Assembly (NCBI GenBank): GCA_902806565.1
Contig: CADCXA010000011.1
Span: 186,001-250,000, forward strand
Direction of reading: 5' to 3'
DNA from: Hypoxylon rubiginosum
Lineage: Eukaryota > Ascomycota > Sordariomycetes > Xylariales > Hypoxylaceae
Length of the DNA stretch: 64,000 bases
In this document: one piece after another, positions 47,380 to 62,611 of the stretch
Position numbering within the stretch: position 1 is the stretch's first letter
Layout: each line of letters begins with the position of its first letter
The notes under the pieces: generated by a model
What the model saw: the letters and a program-made list of their open reading frames with translations, nothing else
Told to the model about the DNA's origin: nothing
Databases searched by the model: none
Program-made: the position numbers and the translations under genes

Positions 47380-49846
47380 ATGTCAGAACAGATTGAACCA
47401 CCACGAATGTAAGCACCCTAGAGGGTTAGGTTGCGAATGTTCTCTAACAGCCTCGATCCAGTCGCAAGGCTTCGGCGTACCGCTATGAGGCATCTACAGA
47501 AACGGGCCGGCCCGATGCAAAGACGCATGCGGACATCACCAATAACCTAAGTGCCAAGTCCGTAATGAGAGCTGCTGTTGGCATATCGGCTAGGCTGACT
47601 GAGTGTGTGAACGACAGGATCTCAAACCCCTTAGCCGGAATCCCTCGCGAACAACTCCTCGAACAAGCCACTACGTTTTCCAAGTGTCACGGGTTGGCCG
47701 AGTACGTCCACCTCATGCGCAGGGGCGCTCTTGTTGCCCAGGACCCTGCCGGATTCGAGGAAATTACGGGCGCAGAAGCACTCAACGACGAAGAGATCAA
47801 TGTTCTAAAGAGAGAAACGGCGTACAAGTGGAAAGTACCCTGGCTTCTTTACCTGACCATCGTAACCTGTTCCATAGGAGCAGCTGTGCAAGGATGGGAC
47901 CAAGAGGGAAGCAACGGAGCCAACCTATCGTTCCCCTTACAGTTCGGAATCGGGACCGATTCGGACCACGATGTTTTCCTCGTCGGACTCATAAATTCGG
48001 CCCCTTATATCGGATCTTCCCTAATCGGCTGTTGGTTATCGGATCCGTTCAATGCCTCCTTCGGGCGGCGAGGTACGTGAACAAATATCTGCCCCGGAAC
48101 CGATGTAGCTAAAGAAGTTTCAGGAACCATTTTCATTTCCGCCATATTATGCTTGCTCACTCCTATTGGCGGCGCTCTGACTCGGAATTGGCAACAGTTA
48201 TTGATTACGAGAATATTCCTCGGCATTGGGATGGGAATCAAGGCCTCGACCGTTCCCATCTTCGCTGCGGAGAATAGCCCGGCGTCCATCCGGGGCGCTC
48301 TAGTGATGTCCTGGCAAATGTGGACGGCTTTTGGAATCTTCCTCGGATGCTCTGCTAACTTAGCAGTCGGTCAACTTGGAACAATTGCCTGGCGACGTAT
48401 GTGTCTAAACACCCCGTTGTCCTGGCATGTCGTCGGTTTTGCTGATAAGTTATACCCGTGCAGTCCAAGTCGGTTCAGCTTTCATCCCGGCAGTTCCTCT
48501 CGTACTTCTCATCCTATTTTGCCCGGAATCGCCACGATACCTAGTACGTGAAAAAAGGCCGGTACGAAGATGCCATGAAGTCGCTTCTGAGACTTCGCAA
48601 CCATCCTATTCAAGCAGCTCGCGACCTTTACGCCATCCACGCCCAAGTCGAGATCGAAGCCGAAGCTATCAGCAAGTCGACCTATGCTAAGCGGTTCGTT
48701 CAACTATTCACCATTCCTCGAGTCAGGAGAGCAACTCTTGCATCCTTCGTAGTTATGATTGGCCAACAGATGTGTGGTAAGTTAAGTGGCACGCACAGCA
48801 AATACTAATCGTTCGAAACTAATATGAGTAAGGCATCAACATCATAGCTTTTTATTCCTCTTCGGTGTTCAAAGAGGCAGGAACTTCGGACTTCAATGCC
48901 CTCCTCGCCTCGTGGGGATTTGGCTTGGTCAACTTTCTCTTTGCTTGGCCAGCCATCTGGACCATTGATACGTTCGGCCGCCGTTCGTTGCTCTTGTTCA
49001 CATTCCCCAATATGGCGTGGTCTCTACTCGCCGCCGGGCTTTGCACGCTCATACCAAAGTCGTCACAGATTCATCTGGGCCTCGTGGCGCTATTCATCTA
49101 CGTCTTTGCTGTCTTTTACTCGCCCGGAGAGGGTCCTGTGCCGTTTACCTATAGCGCCGAGGTCTTCCCGCTTTCGCATCGCGAAGTTGGAATGTCGTGG
49201 GCAGTGGCAACTTGTCTCTTTTGGGCTGCCGTGCTGTCGATTACGTTCCCAAAGATACTCGCGGCTACTGGTGTTCTGGTGAGTGCTAGATCGCCCCTCT
49301 AGTTTCTCCTTTTTCCTCCCTCACTTATACAGAGGAATGGTGGCTGACACCATGTACCACTAGGGTGCTTTCTGCCTCTATGCAGGATTCAACGTTGCGG
49401 CTTTCATCATGATTTTCCTTTGGATGCCTGAGACTAAACAGCGCACTCTCGAGGAGCTCGATTACGTCTTCGCTGTGCCCACGAGCGTTTTTATCAAGTA
49501 CAACTCCACCAAGGTCGTTCCGTGGTGGTACAAGCGCTATATCCTATGGAACCGCGACGCTACCTTGGAGCCACTCTACCATTTTGATAGACCTGATGAC
49601 ACCACCTCTAGCCCGCCGGTCATCGTAGTGTATGACAACTCACCAGATTATAGCGACACGGGGGCGACCGTTGATACCAAGGAATATGTTACTGCGCTGT
49701 CCAGCTCTGCAGCGACGGCTACTGGTGCTGACGCCGTTACTACGATTGCTCAGGCCGAGAGAGAAGCTGCAGCGTTCCGCCGTTCTTCCTGGCATGGCCG
49801 AGGTGCTCATAGGCATCCGGCTGCAGAAGATGCATACCCTTTGTAG
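47380..49846 (+). CDS. MFS sugar/polyol (inositol-type) transporter, with apparent frameshift
   Basis: Six exons (47380-47408, 47462-48072, 48124-48396, 48464-48776, 48833-49278, 49364-49846) encode about 717 residues if one base is removed from an A6 run. The protein is a plasma-membrane major facilitator of the sugar-porter group. Signatures are [16 protein letters not shown] in helix 1, the loop [54 protein letters not shown] and [16 protein letters not shown]. The 115-residue N-terminal extension ([18 protein letters not shown] and [12 protein letters not shown]) marks a fungal subfamily close to inositol/polyol carriers. At 48551-48556 the frame breaks between RYLVRE and [15 protein letters not shown]. 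The substrate is not known. Confidence 0.85.
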
Positions 49847-52372
49847 GCTTGTGATACTACGTTTGGGCGGCTCTCGCAGTTAGCGCCGCTCTCTGGACTA
49901 TACGTCCTTCGACATCATAAAGGGGTATTATGACAGTTGTCGTATTCAACTAGCTGCCCTGTCATTAGTGGTTACGCGTACCTGGGTAGGTTTCTAAAAT
50001 AGATTTGTTAACACATTTGGCGTTTACCTTGACTCGACGTAGCCACTTCTACAGCGTGCACAAGTTCTGATCGTGGCTCTTAGCTCTGGTCTAGATGCTA
50101 TGACACGAGGAACCGCTCGACCGATTTGTAATGCTATAACACAACGAGCGAGCTAGCTAGCTGGCTAGCCATTCACTACACGCCGGCCGCGAGTAGGAAT
50201 GACTAACGATTTGACCGAAAACTCGTCAGAATTGGTCTAGCATTTAGCCCTAAGCACTACTATGGTAGAAATTCTTGCAGCAAGGCGACGTGATGACGAT
50301 CAGCGAATGTGGCTTGGACCGGCGCGTTTTGGAATTCCGGCTTGCGGCACTTGGGCGTGTGTGAGTGGATTCTTCTTTTATAACGATTTTCAGAGCTAGT
50401 CGATACCTCCCTTCCTATTATCTCCACGAGCTGCAACAACCAAAGCAGGCGATGTGGACTGGCGGGTTGGCAGGCAGGACGCGCAGGGACTTGACGATAA
50501 AAAGCTTGATTCTGTTATGCATTATCATCGATAGTAACCCCCCGAGCCCCAATCGTGCAATCGTGGTCTTGCGTAACATCCCGATCGGCCAACCCACCCT
50601 GCCACCTGACTGCTTGGTTGGAGCGGCGGGAGTAGACTGGAGAAGAACTGGACCCGGATCTGCAATTCTTGCTCGGGTTCTTTCATCTGATTAGTTTTTA
50701 GATAGATCGACTCTTCTGTCTCCTTATTTTACTTATGAATTGCACGAAAGGAGGGTGGAAGCGGTGTGTTTCTTGGTTCCAAGATCGCTTTGTGCACCAT
50801 TACAAGTGGTGCCAAGTTCCAATACATCTGGTTCATCTTATCAAATGTGCTCTGTGCTATCGTGATCGTGACCCGAAGATCAGCTCAAGGAAAATTAAGA
50901 AAAAAAATTGGGAATGGAATGGCAACCAAGATCTGGTCTCAACGTCCGTGGAGAAACAACACTGGGTAATATATTTCCATTCGCCTGATTTTTTCGTCAT
51001 CTAGCACTTGCAGATAGGCACTTGCGCACTATTAGGTCAAGTATATCTAGCGGTTGCTTTGGATTATGTGAACTGCATTGCGCCAACCAGCTTTGACGAA
51101 GAGCCTGAGAGCTTTACAGCGCTTCCACATCTGAAACAAGACGCCAGGGTTCCGAAGGCCATTCGTGGCTTAGAAAATACGAATAATACTATTAATTAAT
51201 ACGGTAGGCTAACTTGGGGAGGTTCACTAGTAAAAGCGGAATAGCGGCATCGCTTGACCGAATTTTGCAAACATTTACCCATGATTGGAAGCCCCTGAGT
51301 CCGACTCGGGTAAGGGTCTAATAAGGGTCTAACCCCATGGAAAGCAATTGGCCAACCACGACGGCTAGACGGCTACCTGCAGCAATTGACGTTCAATTCC
51401 GCTGAAACATCTAGAACAAGTTACCCCTGGATAACGTCAACCGCATTCCTTGGCATTGTAAATTTCTCTTCCTTTTTGTAGTTCGAGTAAAAGAAGGTAG
51501 ACTGGTCGACGGTAGAAAAGGTCAATATCTTTGTTAGCTTCATGTAAATAGGGAATCAAGTAGATGTATTCACTTTACTTATAACGTCCAAGGTAGCCCG
51601 TAGGTACATGTACATAATACTCAAAATCGAAGATGCCGTCCTTAATGAAACTCGACCAACCCTCCCTGCCCTCCCTGTTTGCTTCTAACCAGACTTTTTA
51701 TGATTTTCATATAACATCAAGTACAATGGAACTTACGGTCCCTGCACGATTTTCTTTCAGATCGATTTTTCCATGTGGACCCCTCGACCCACGACCTACG
51801 ACCCACGGCGGACCTTCCAACGCGTCAATCCTCCACATCTTTAACCCTTCCCCTCGGTCCCTACCCTACATCATCTTGTACTACTACCTGCCATCTGCTG
51901 TCCTACGTAGATTTCACGATCTTTTCTTGTTTTCTATTCCACTTCCCTCCTTTTTTCCTATTTCCATCTGTGAAAGCCTTCCTTGGTCCCTACAGGCATA
52001 CTTCCTATGCTTTTGGATCTCTTCTCCCTCTATTAGACAGTTCGCTAGCAGTCTTTCGTTTTGTTCAACTCAATCTCCTACGCCGTATCCTAGAGAGCCT
52101 ACGGTTACCTCATCTTTGTCTCTTCACTGATCTTTGAACGCACCGCTTTCAATACATTTCCGATCGATCGCCTGGTGCCATCTCGAAGGAACATTTTGTC
52201 CAGTACTCATTCGCTTGCTGTATATACTCGAGGCCTGTTCTTAAACAAGCAACAATTCTGATCCGTGTTGCCGGGTCATACTTGAGAAGGAAAGAAAAAA
52301 AAAACTACTTACGTACCACCTACCCACCTACGTTACCTACCTTTTACCTCACCTACGTATCCCTCTGATCCA
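49847..52372. other. Long intergenic region upstream of the MscS channel
   Basis: About 2.5 kb have no recognisable gene. Short frames at 50365-51200 and 51633-52137 lack motifs. The right 700 bp are pyrimidine-rich (CT tracts), as expected for a long promoter or leader of a well-expressed fungal gene. Confidence 0.45.
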
Positions 52373-55107
52373 ATGTCGATCCGCTCTCCACGTTCACCTA
52401 GAGGATTTGTACAATTGGGATCTTCAAGACCTGACATGGACAACGAAATACCCTTAACCCAAGTACGGAGCAATGCCAGCTCGACTGGCGCTAGAAAGCC
52501 CAACCAAGGCACTGCAACCGGCTTTAGTACAGACATCCAGGGCTCTCCCGAGAACGAGAAGCATGGCTTCTTCCATCGCGGCCGGAGAAGAGCCAAGAAA
52601 GAAGAGGCTTCTAAAGATAACGACAACCTGACATCCGAGGCGACTTCTCTCAATGCCATGGGAAGGTTATATGATAGGGTTATTCACGCCTCTGTTGTCA
52701 CGCGATATCTCGTCTATATCGTCCCCGTCGCCCTCCTCCTCGCTGTTCCTCTGATCGTCATCCCCGCGACGGGAAATAAGAATCGCGTTCGTGTCGGCCA
52801 AGGTCCTCGAGCCAATGCCGAGACTGAAGTGACTGCCGTATATGGGCCTGGGCCCCGCCTCTTCGACCTGTTTCTCTGGATAGAATTAACCTGGCTGAGC
52901 TTGTGGGTTGGCAAGGTTGTTGCTCACCTTTTGCCTCCCATCTTCATGTTCTTTACCGGCGTCGTCAGTGCCGGAACTCGCAAATATGCCATTGTCATTC
53001 GCGCTCTCGAAATACCCCTTTCGCTCTTCTTCTGGGCCTTGGCCAACTTTTTCATCTTCACAGCCTTAATTAATGTTAATTATAATGGCGTCAATTGGGT
53101 TATTACGGTACGAAGAATCGTGGGTGCCCTATTCGCTTCTTCGGCTGTTTTCCTCGGCGAGAAGGCAATTATCCAACTTATCAGCGTCACATACCATCAG
53201 CGGTCCTTTGCCAATCGCATAAAGGACTCGAAACGAGAGGTCTATCTTTTAGGGCTGATGTACGACGCTTCTCGACAACTATTCCCCATGTACTGCCCTG
53301 AATTCATCGAAGAGGACCAGCTTATCAACGATAGTATCGAGTTGATGCTTGCCGGTGGGAAGAAGGGCAGAAGAAATAAGAAGGGCGGAGCAGTGACGCC
53401 CATGAGGTTGATCGGAAACGTGACACGCATCGGCGACAAAGTCACATCCGTTTTTGGAAACCTGGCTTCTGAGATCACTGGCAAGCAGGTATTCAATCCC
53501 AATTCGGCACACTCGATCGTCGTTGAGGCTCTTGAGAAAATTCGAACTTCGGAAGCTCTTGCAAAACGTATTTGGATGTCCTTTGTCGTGGAGGGCAACG
53601 AATCTCTTTTCGTTGACGATATCATTGAAGTCCTCGGCCCCACCCACCGTGACGATGCCGAAGAGTGCTTTGGGGCAATCGATGCGGATGGAAACGGCGA
53701 CATTAGTCTGGATGAGATGATCAGGAAGATTGTCGAGATAGGAAAGGAGAGAAAAGCTATAGGAAACAGCATGAAGGATATTAGCCAAGCTTTGGCTGTA
53801 TTCGACCAGGTCCTCCTCTTCATTGTCCTTCTAATCGTTATTTTCATCTTCCGTAAGTGGTATTTATCGATTGTATCTCATAACACAACTAACATGTTAC
53901 AGTCGCTTTCTTCCAAAGTTCATTCATCACGACGCTGGCGACTGCCGGCACAGCCTTGCTCTCGTTGTCCTTCGTCTTCGCCGTCACGACTCAGGAGTTC
54001 CTGGGCTCCTGCATCTTCCTTTTTGTCAAGCATCCATACGACGTTGGCGACAGGGTTGACTGCAATTCAGAGCAGCTGGTTGTTGAGAAGATTTCCCTGC
54101 TCTACACCGTCTTCAACCGCATTGATAAAATGCAAGTCGTCCAGGTACCAAATATTGTCCTGAACAACCTTTGGATCGAAAACGTCAGCCGCAGCAAGGC
54201 CATGAAGGAGGTTATCGACGTGAACGTCTCATATGACACCTCCTTTGAGGACATCGAACTTCTACGACTCGAAATGGAGAAATTCGTGCGATCACCTGAG
54301 AATTCCCGAGATTTCCAGCCGGATCTTACCATCGGAGTTGGAAGTGTCGGTGACTTGGATAAGCTTACGTTGAAGGTCGCTATTAAACACAAGTCGAATT
54401 GGCATAACGACGCTGTCCGTGCGACCCGGCGCTCTAAGTTTATGTGTGCCCTTGCGCTCGCTTTAAAGCGAGTACCTATCTACGGCCCTGGTGGTGGTGG
54501 CGAGCCGCTGGGCGGCCCGTCGAATCCAGCTTACTCTGTTGCCGTCTCTGATATGGAGGCTATCACTGCTCGTGACAAGGCTGGCCAGGACAAGGAAGCG
54601 AAACGCTTGGTGCCAGCAGCGCCGCCGGCGCCAGCGAGAAACCCTTCAACATCAAATAAGTCGGGTATTCCCGAGGAGAGAGAGGCACGAGCAGCTCAAG
54701 GTCTTAACGCCATGAACCCCGCAAGAGCAGCTGCCGAGGATTCGGCCTATAACCGCGACGACGATGTGGACGACTCTCATGACCATTCGATGGACCGCAA
54801 ACGCTCGAACGATATAGAATCCTTACGTCTAGAGCTCCATAAGCGGGAGAGTCAGCGTAGCGGTGGACGACGTAGAGCAGGTGAAACCCTGCCTTCACAG
54901 CCTATAAGCGAAAACACGCCGAGTTTTCAGATAACGCAGCACTCGGGCGGCTTCGATGAAGAGGCGCAGCTAGGAGGCCCGAACCCATACAGCAGTGCCC
55001 AGCCAGGCAATACGCTATATCCTCAACCGTCCAACCGGACCAACCAATCGAGTTCAAGTAACAGCCAGACGGCTCGAGCACCAAGCAACTCCTACTATCA
55101 GCGTTAG
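52373..55107 (+). CDS. MscS-family mechanosensitive channel with EF hand (fungal MSY1/MSY2 type)
   Basis: Two exons (52373-53852, 53903-55107) give 894 residues. The N terminus is disordered. Several membrane helices follow, for example YLVYIVPVALLLAVPLIVIP, LFFWALANFFIFTALI and VLLFIVLLIVIFIF. An EF hand with loop DADGNGDISLDE sits at about 437-448, so Ca2+ probably modulates the channel. After the intron come the pore helix (FVFAVTTQEFLGSC) and the MscS beta domain (HPYDVGDRVDCN, VPNIVLNNLWIENVSRSKAM). The fission yeast homologues Msy1 and Msy2 are in the endoplasmic reticulum and limit Ca2+ influx during hypo-osmotic shock. The C-terminal 200 residues are charged and disordered. Confidence 0.95.
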
Positions 55108-55595
55108 AACCGCGGATTCTCTGTACCTTGACGGTTTTTTTCTCTTCTTTTTTGTCACGTTAGGCATTTATAGATGGATTATGGAAGTTTCATTTGGGAA
55201 GGCGTTGAGAGGGTTTACGCATTACAGTAAGCTACCTACTCAGCTTTACACGATGGTCAGAAGAGCTCTGCCACCGTCACGAGTATATATGCTGGCATGG
55301 GATAGACTAAGAGTCTGCCAAAATGGCTTATCGATGGAAATGTCGGCTGAGGCACTGGTGGCCATTAGAAAGTGCCAGTCGAAATATGAATTGCATCAAC
55401 ACATTGACCACCCGTATCTTCATCTCGCGACTTAATGCTAATGGCATGATTGAAAAAGCTCACGACTAAACATAAACGTACTTTTCATTTGTGGTTCCTA
55501 TTTTGTAGTATTCCATTTTCATCGTGAAATATTTAGACCGAGCTCTGTAGAATCTAAACCATACAAGCTAGCCTTGCTCTATTGATCGCGGCACT
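55108..55595. other. Convergent intergenic region
   Basis: About 490 bp lie between two convergent genes. No gene or repeat was recognised. Confidence 0.5.
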
Positions 55596-57801
<2,206 letters not shown>

Positions 57802-58356
57802 GGTCAACGCTTTTTTTTGTTTGTGTATTTTGCAACGTGAAAACAGTTGCTGATGAGAGAGAGAGGGGGGGGTAGAGGGACGTGAGAAGGTAAAGGATGA
57901 AATGAGACGAGATCCTGAAGAAACTCAACCAAATTCCAGAATGAAAATTAGTCTCATATAATAAGCACCTGAGCTATTATCCAATATTGCCTGGGTAGGT
58001 TTGATGTATCACTTTTGTTTTAGAGACGCCTATTATTCGTTATAGTTGGTGGTCTTTTAATATCACAGCTCTCTTAAGAATTTGTGTTATAATTGTGGAA
58101 AATAGCTACGGTGGCTCGGTTAAGTACATATCTACCTAGCATACACGTTATTTGCATATATAATCGCCCCTTAACACTTCCGTGGAGGATAAGAGATACT
58201 TTCAGGTAGACTCGCACTGAACTTCAGGTACAATGTTCCGTTCCATAAGGGGGTATTGGAAAGTCCTAGCAAATCAACCACGACTATCCTATTTGCACGT
58301 CCAGACACAACCTAGGTACATATATAGGTAGGTAGTTTTGTACTGCCTAAAAATAT
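57802..58356. other. Intergenic region
   Basis: About 555 bp between the PRMT3 start and the USO1 stop are mostly AT-rich. A near-copy of the TACCTAGGTA palindrome lies at 58310-58318. No gene was recognised. Confidence 0.5.
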
Positions 58357-61300
58357 CTAGTCGACATCGTCATCGTCATCGGCAGCATCTTCATCGTCGT
58401 CATCGTCATCGTCATCTTCGTTGTCTTCGGCATCTGACACGGTTTCGCCTAGCTCGATGAGACGTTTCTACAAACCCTTCGATCAGCACGGGAAATATAC
58501 AGCTGTAACTTAACTGAGTGTTGAACGTACCTTATACTTCTCAACCTTCTCTTCTAGGTCGCCGAAGACCATCAGAAGGTCATCAAGTTCGGCCTGGGTA
58601 GCCGACTTCTGCTCCTCCTTTTCTTCTAATTGTGAGCGAGACTGTTTCTTATGTTAGTATTTTATGTCATGCTTGGAGCGATGTGTGAATATACCTCTTC
58701 TAACGTATCGTTCTTCTGCGATAATTGTTTTTCGAGCTCCGAACAACGCTCGACAGCTGCTTTAGATTTCGATTGCTCGGCTGACAGCTTGGCAGTAAAT
58801 TCCTCCTGTGCCGCGTGCAATTCCTCTGTTTTCGCCCTATTTGCCTGCAAAACTGTTAATACATCTGCGTGGAGTTAATGAACTGTAGGAGTGAACGTGC
58901 CTTCATGAGATCGACCTCGAGACGGCTTATAGTAGCACGAAGGTCCGCCTTTTCTGCCTCCGATCGCCGTTGAATTCGTACCACTTCAGCTTCAGTAGTT
59001 TTACGAACGTAGTCTAACTGCCTTTGCAATTCCGCCTCCTTTGCGCCATGCTCGTCATGGATGGCTTTTACAGCGCTCTTTGCCTCTTCTCGAACGGTCT
59101 CTAGCTGTTTCTGGTGGGCTTCGTCTTTTGAACGTTGCTGCGTCACAAATTTCCTGCCAGAGTTAGTAAGGAATCTATCTATTGGATACGTGGCATACTT
59201 ACTTGATTTCTTCCTCGTGATCTCGCCGGATGGCTTCATTAACGTTCTTTATCCGCGCCAAGTCTGCAACAGAGGCCTCTTTGGTCCGGCGGTGGTCTGC
59301 TTGTTCTTGACCAAGCTTCCCTTCGAGTGAGGCCATGTCGACAAGCGCTGCTTGCAACGCTCGCTCCTTCTCATCGACCTGTGAGCGTAATGAGTCCACC
59401 AATTCGCGGGATATACCTTTTTGGACTCCATTGGTCACAACAGATATCTCTACCCCTGGATCTCGGTCAATAGCCCTAACGATGCGACTATAGTTGTCCT
59501 TGAAGAAATCGACAAAAGTGGCATCAAAGTACACATCCGGCTGGCTGCCCGTACCGTCAGACTTTTGCGGAATCACCTCAAAATTCCGCATGAAAGGGTG
59601 ACTCCGCAACTTGTTTAGACTATCAATATACTTGTCTCGGCCCATTCGGGACGTGAGAACAGAGTGCAGGGTAGATCGAGAAATCGGAGAATCCTTTGTA
59701 GAAAATTCATAAACAATACCAAGGACCATCGCACATAGACCCTGGACAAGGAGGCTGCTCGAGTTGTGCCGTACAACCTCTTGCGCGAGAGCTTGGATAT
59801 TGCTCCCTTCGCCCAAGAAGTCGTTGACACCATCAAGGTCCTCGAAAAGCCATCCTATTAGCAACATCAAATAGCCTACGGATATCCGATCGTCGTCTGC
59901 CCTAGCTAACCCGCTAACGAGATGAGCGGTGATTGTCTGGATACTCGTCACCACTTCTTCACCGCTATCCGCGTCACCCTCCGTCACGGACATGGCGAGG
60001 GCTTTCGCCTCTGCATTGTCAAATACGAGGTGGAAAGCAATAACAGCCGCAAACCAATGTCGATAGGGGTCTAATGGTGACGAATCATTGGACGGTCGAA
60101 GTAAGGTAGTGAGCACATTTGCCGTTTCGTCGACACCGGATGCGTGCCCGTCGATTGCGCGTCGTAGAAAATGCAAGCGCACATCAGGATGATTGAAAAA
60201 GTACGCCTTGATGCACTGGCAAGCAGCCAGCCGCAAGTCAAATGCCTGAGTCGCGGGCACGCTCAGTGTTAAGTCTAGGAGCCCGTCGATTACATAGACG
60301 GCAGGAACACTGTTGGTCTTCCCATTTTGCCCATTAGCCGGAGGAGCCGTCTCTAATACTGAAGGAACTTGTAGTTGTGCGAAGGTCTCTTGTAGCTTTG
60401 AGTTATCCCTGATAATGTCCGCACAAGTCGTCAGGGCCTACGTTACACATGTAAATAAATCTCCTATATTCAATAGAAAAGGGGTAGGAGCTCGAACCTC
60501 TGCTCTAATGGACATCTCTGCATCATGACTAAAAGCAAGTTGCAATGCATGGTAGAGGACACCATGCTGCCAGAAGACCGCCTGATTCTGTGAAGTGCCG
60601 ACGGCGCCGGGGACGAGAAAGAGTCGAACGACGGCAATTAATGCGTATATATTCCTGTTGCTTTGCTCCTGAGCCCAATGGGCGACCTCTTCTTCCCCCC
60701 TCCCACTGTGATATGTACTCTCTAGTAGCTTTGCTAGCTGTGGAATGTAGCCCTCTTCGCGGAATAGAGATTGGTTTGACGGATTCAAGCGCAGGAGATT
60801 CGCAAGAAGAATTAGGCAGTCTTCGACTATTCTATCACCTTCGGATAACCCCCCTTCCGCTGCTATTATACCAAAGACACGCGAGAATATGTTTGAGAAA
60901 GCCACAAGCTTTTGGATATCTGGAGACGAGGGAGTCAGGTACGTGAGAAGGGTTAACGCTTCGTTACGAACAGCGTCTCTTCGGTCGTCGAGGGCAGCAA
61001 CCAGCCTAGAGATACCGAGAGGGGCGGTGAATACACATATTTCCGTTCTCTCGGTGCGGGCGGATAGGATTGCGAGGAGGAGCTGCAAAGAATACAGGCG
61101 GGAGTAGAAGTCGGTGGTTTCAAGAAAATCTAGGAGCAATGTGATGTTTTCTTGTCGTTGAGTAAACTCGTCGGCCAGCCAAAGAGCAATTTCTTCGGAA
61201 GCTTCAGGACTGTCCTGGTTAGGGCTGAAAAGCATCAGCAAGGTCTCGAGGACCACCTTTACAGTGTCGACATCCTCGCCGTCTTTAGACAAGCTCCCTA

Positions 61301-61481
61301 TGAGGCTCCTCAACGCACCCGAGGCAACCGAAGCAGGATATTCTTTGGCGAAGCTCCGTAGGCCGAGGATGGCAGCACGACGGTCTTCGAGAAGAGTGGC
61401 TGAGCTGAGGCGGCCGCTGAGTATGGTTATGGTCTCGCTAACGGACTGCTTCGCCGGAGCAGAGGTGATATTGGAGAACAT
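58357..61481 (-). CDS. USO1: General vesicular transport factor USO1/p115
   Basis: Six exons (61481-60498, 60437-59203, 59153-58897, 58852-58695, 58641-58531, 58467-58357) give 951 residues. USO1/p115 tethers ER-derived COPII vesicles to the cis-Golgi. The N-terminal two thirds form an armadillo-like head, with family blocks SVSETITILSGRLSSATLLE, EDRRAAILGLRSFAKEYP, FREEGYIPQLAKLL and FFNHPDVRLHFLRRAIDGH. Then comes a coiled coil rich in Glu/Lys/Gln, and a terminal acidic tail of Asp/Glu that in p115 binds Golgi partners. I start at ATG 61481 (MFSNITSAPAKQSVSETI), which matches the family start. The frame continues upstream without another ATG. The intron at 58896-58853 is short (44 nt). A GC-AG alternative there would change only three residues. 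Confidence 0.93.
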
Positions 61482-62611
61482 GGTTCGTGCTGCTGCTGCT
61501 GCTGCTGCTGAATCACGCGGTTGCGCATCAGGTCCATTGGTAGAAGGGTTACCGACTTCGATGCATTGTACTATGGAGGGTAGAGGAGTCAGGTCGTGGT
61601 TCGTATATCCGTGCCTTACGAGTGGTGTTAGGTAGTAAAGCGTGTACCGGTTGGTGAATACATATGTACGTTGACCTGTTAGAATCCCTTGAAATATGTT
61701 GGCGAATGAATTATTCTGGCCAGGTAGCTGGTAGCTGGACACTCCGGCTTTAGAGGATTGTAGCCTTTTAGTATATATAAATGTATGATCCGAGCTTTAT
61801 ATGTATTTTTTGAAGCTATGTCCTTAAAGGAGACTAGCACCTCTAGTTTTAAAAACATTTTGCTAGGCAGCTAGGTACCTTATGTAGGTAGTGGCCCGAA
61901 ATAGTGGAAACAGTGGATAAATTGGGACCAGTGGGCTGCTGTGATTGGTCTAGACCCATTCTGTCGGCCATTGCTGCGAACTTATCGAACTTATCTGCGT
62001 CAAGGGTCTCGTCAAGACTCGCGACTTGAACTTTTTTGCGCAGCCAAACCTTTCTTCATTCAACCTTCACTGCCTCTTTGTCATCGCATATTACCACACT
62101 CAAACCCATCACTAATGCGCCTCACAGGGTGACTATACAGGGGTGGTTTACTGAGTTGTAATTAACTCACGGATTTCTTGTTTCTTTCTTTGACACTTTG
62201 ACACCTACGAGATTCAAATTAGTTCTTGTTTCCGTATAGCAACCAACCTACCCAGGTACCTACCAAAGCTGTGCGAATCGGAAAACTGGTGAACCGCAAA
62301 CTTACGTCTAGGCATTGACTTTATTTCGCACAACTTCGAAACCGTAAAGTGTGTCTACGATTTCTATCTACGACTTGTCGACCTCGCCCAGTTCGTGTTC
62401 GCAGGCAAACCAGACTTGACACATCTGTTGCGATCCATGCGCCTATCTCTCGTGCGACCTGTCATCTCACCTCGTTTCGAAATTCGATTTTCAACATTTA
62501 GTTCTGGCTATTCTAGGGAGCTTGTTGTTCATCAAGATCCCAAACCTCCACCATTTCCACCTCCACCGAGATATTCGTCATTGAGAGATCAAGACTCTAA
62601 ACACCGCCAAC
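61482..62611. other. Divergent promoter region of USO1 and RAT1
   Basis: About 1.1 kb separate the two start codons. The USO1 leader has a GCA-type trinucleotide repeat (listed). CTAGGTACCT at 61871-61880 is related to the recurrent palindrome. The RAT1 side has a CT-rich leader. No separate gene was recognised. Confidence 0.5.
61488..61510. repeat. TGC trinucleotide microsatellite in the USO1 leader
   Basis: The run is 23 nt with period 3 (TGC on plus, GCA on the coding strand) and lies 7 bp before the chosen USO1 start. If translated from further upstream it would give a short poly-Ala run. Confidence 0.88.
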
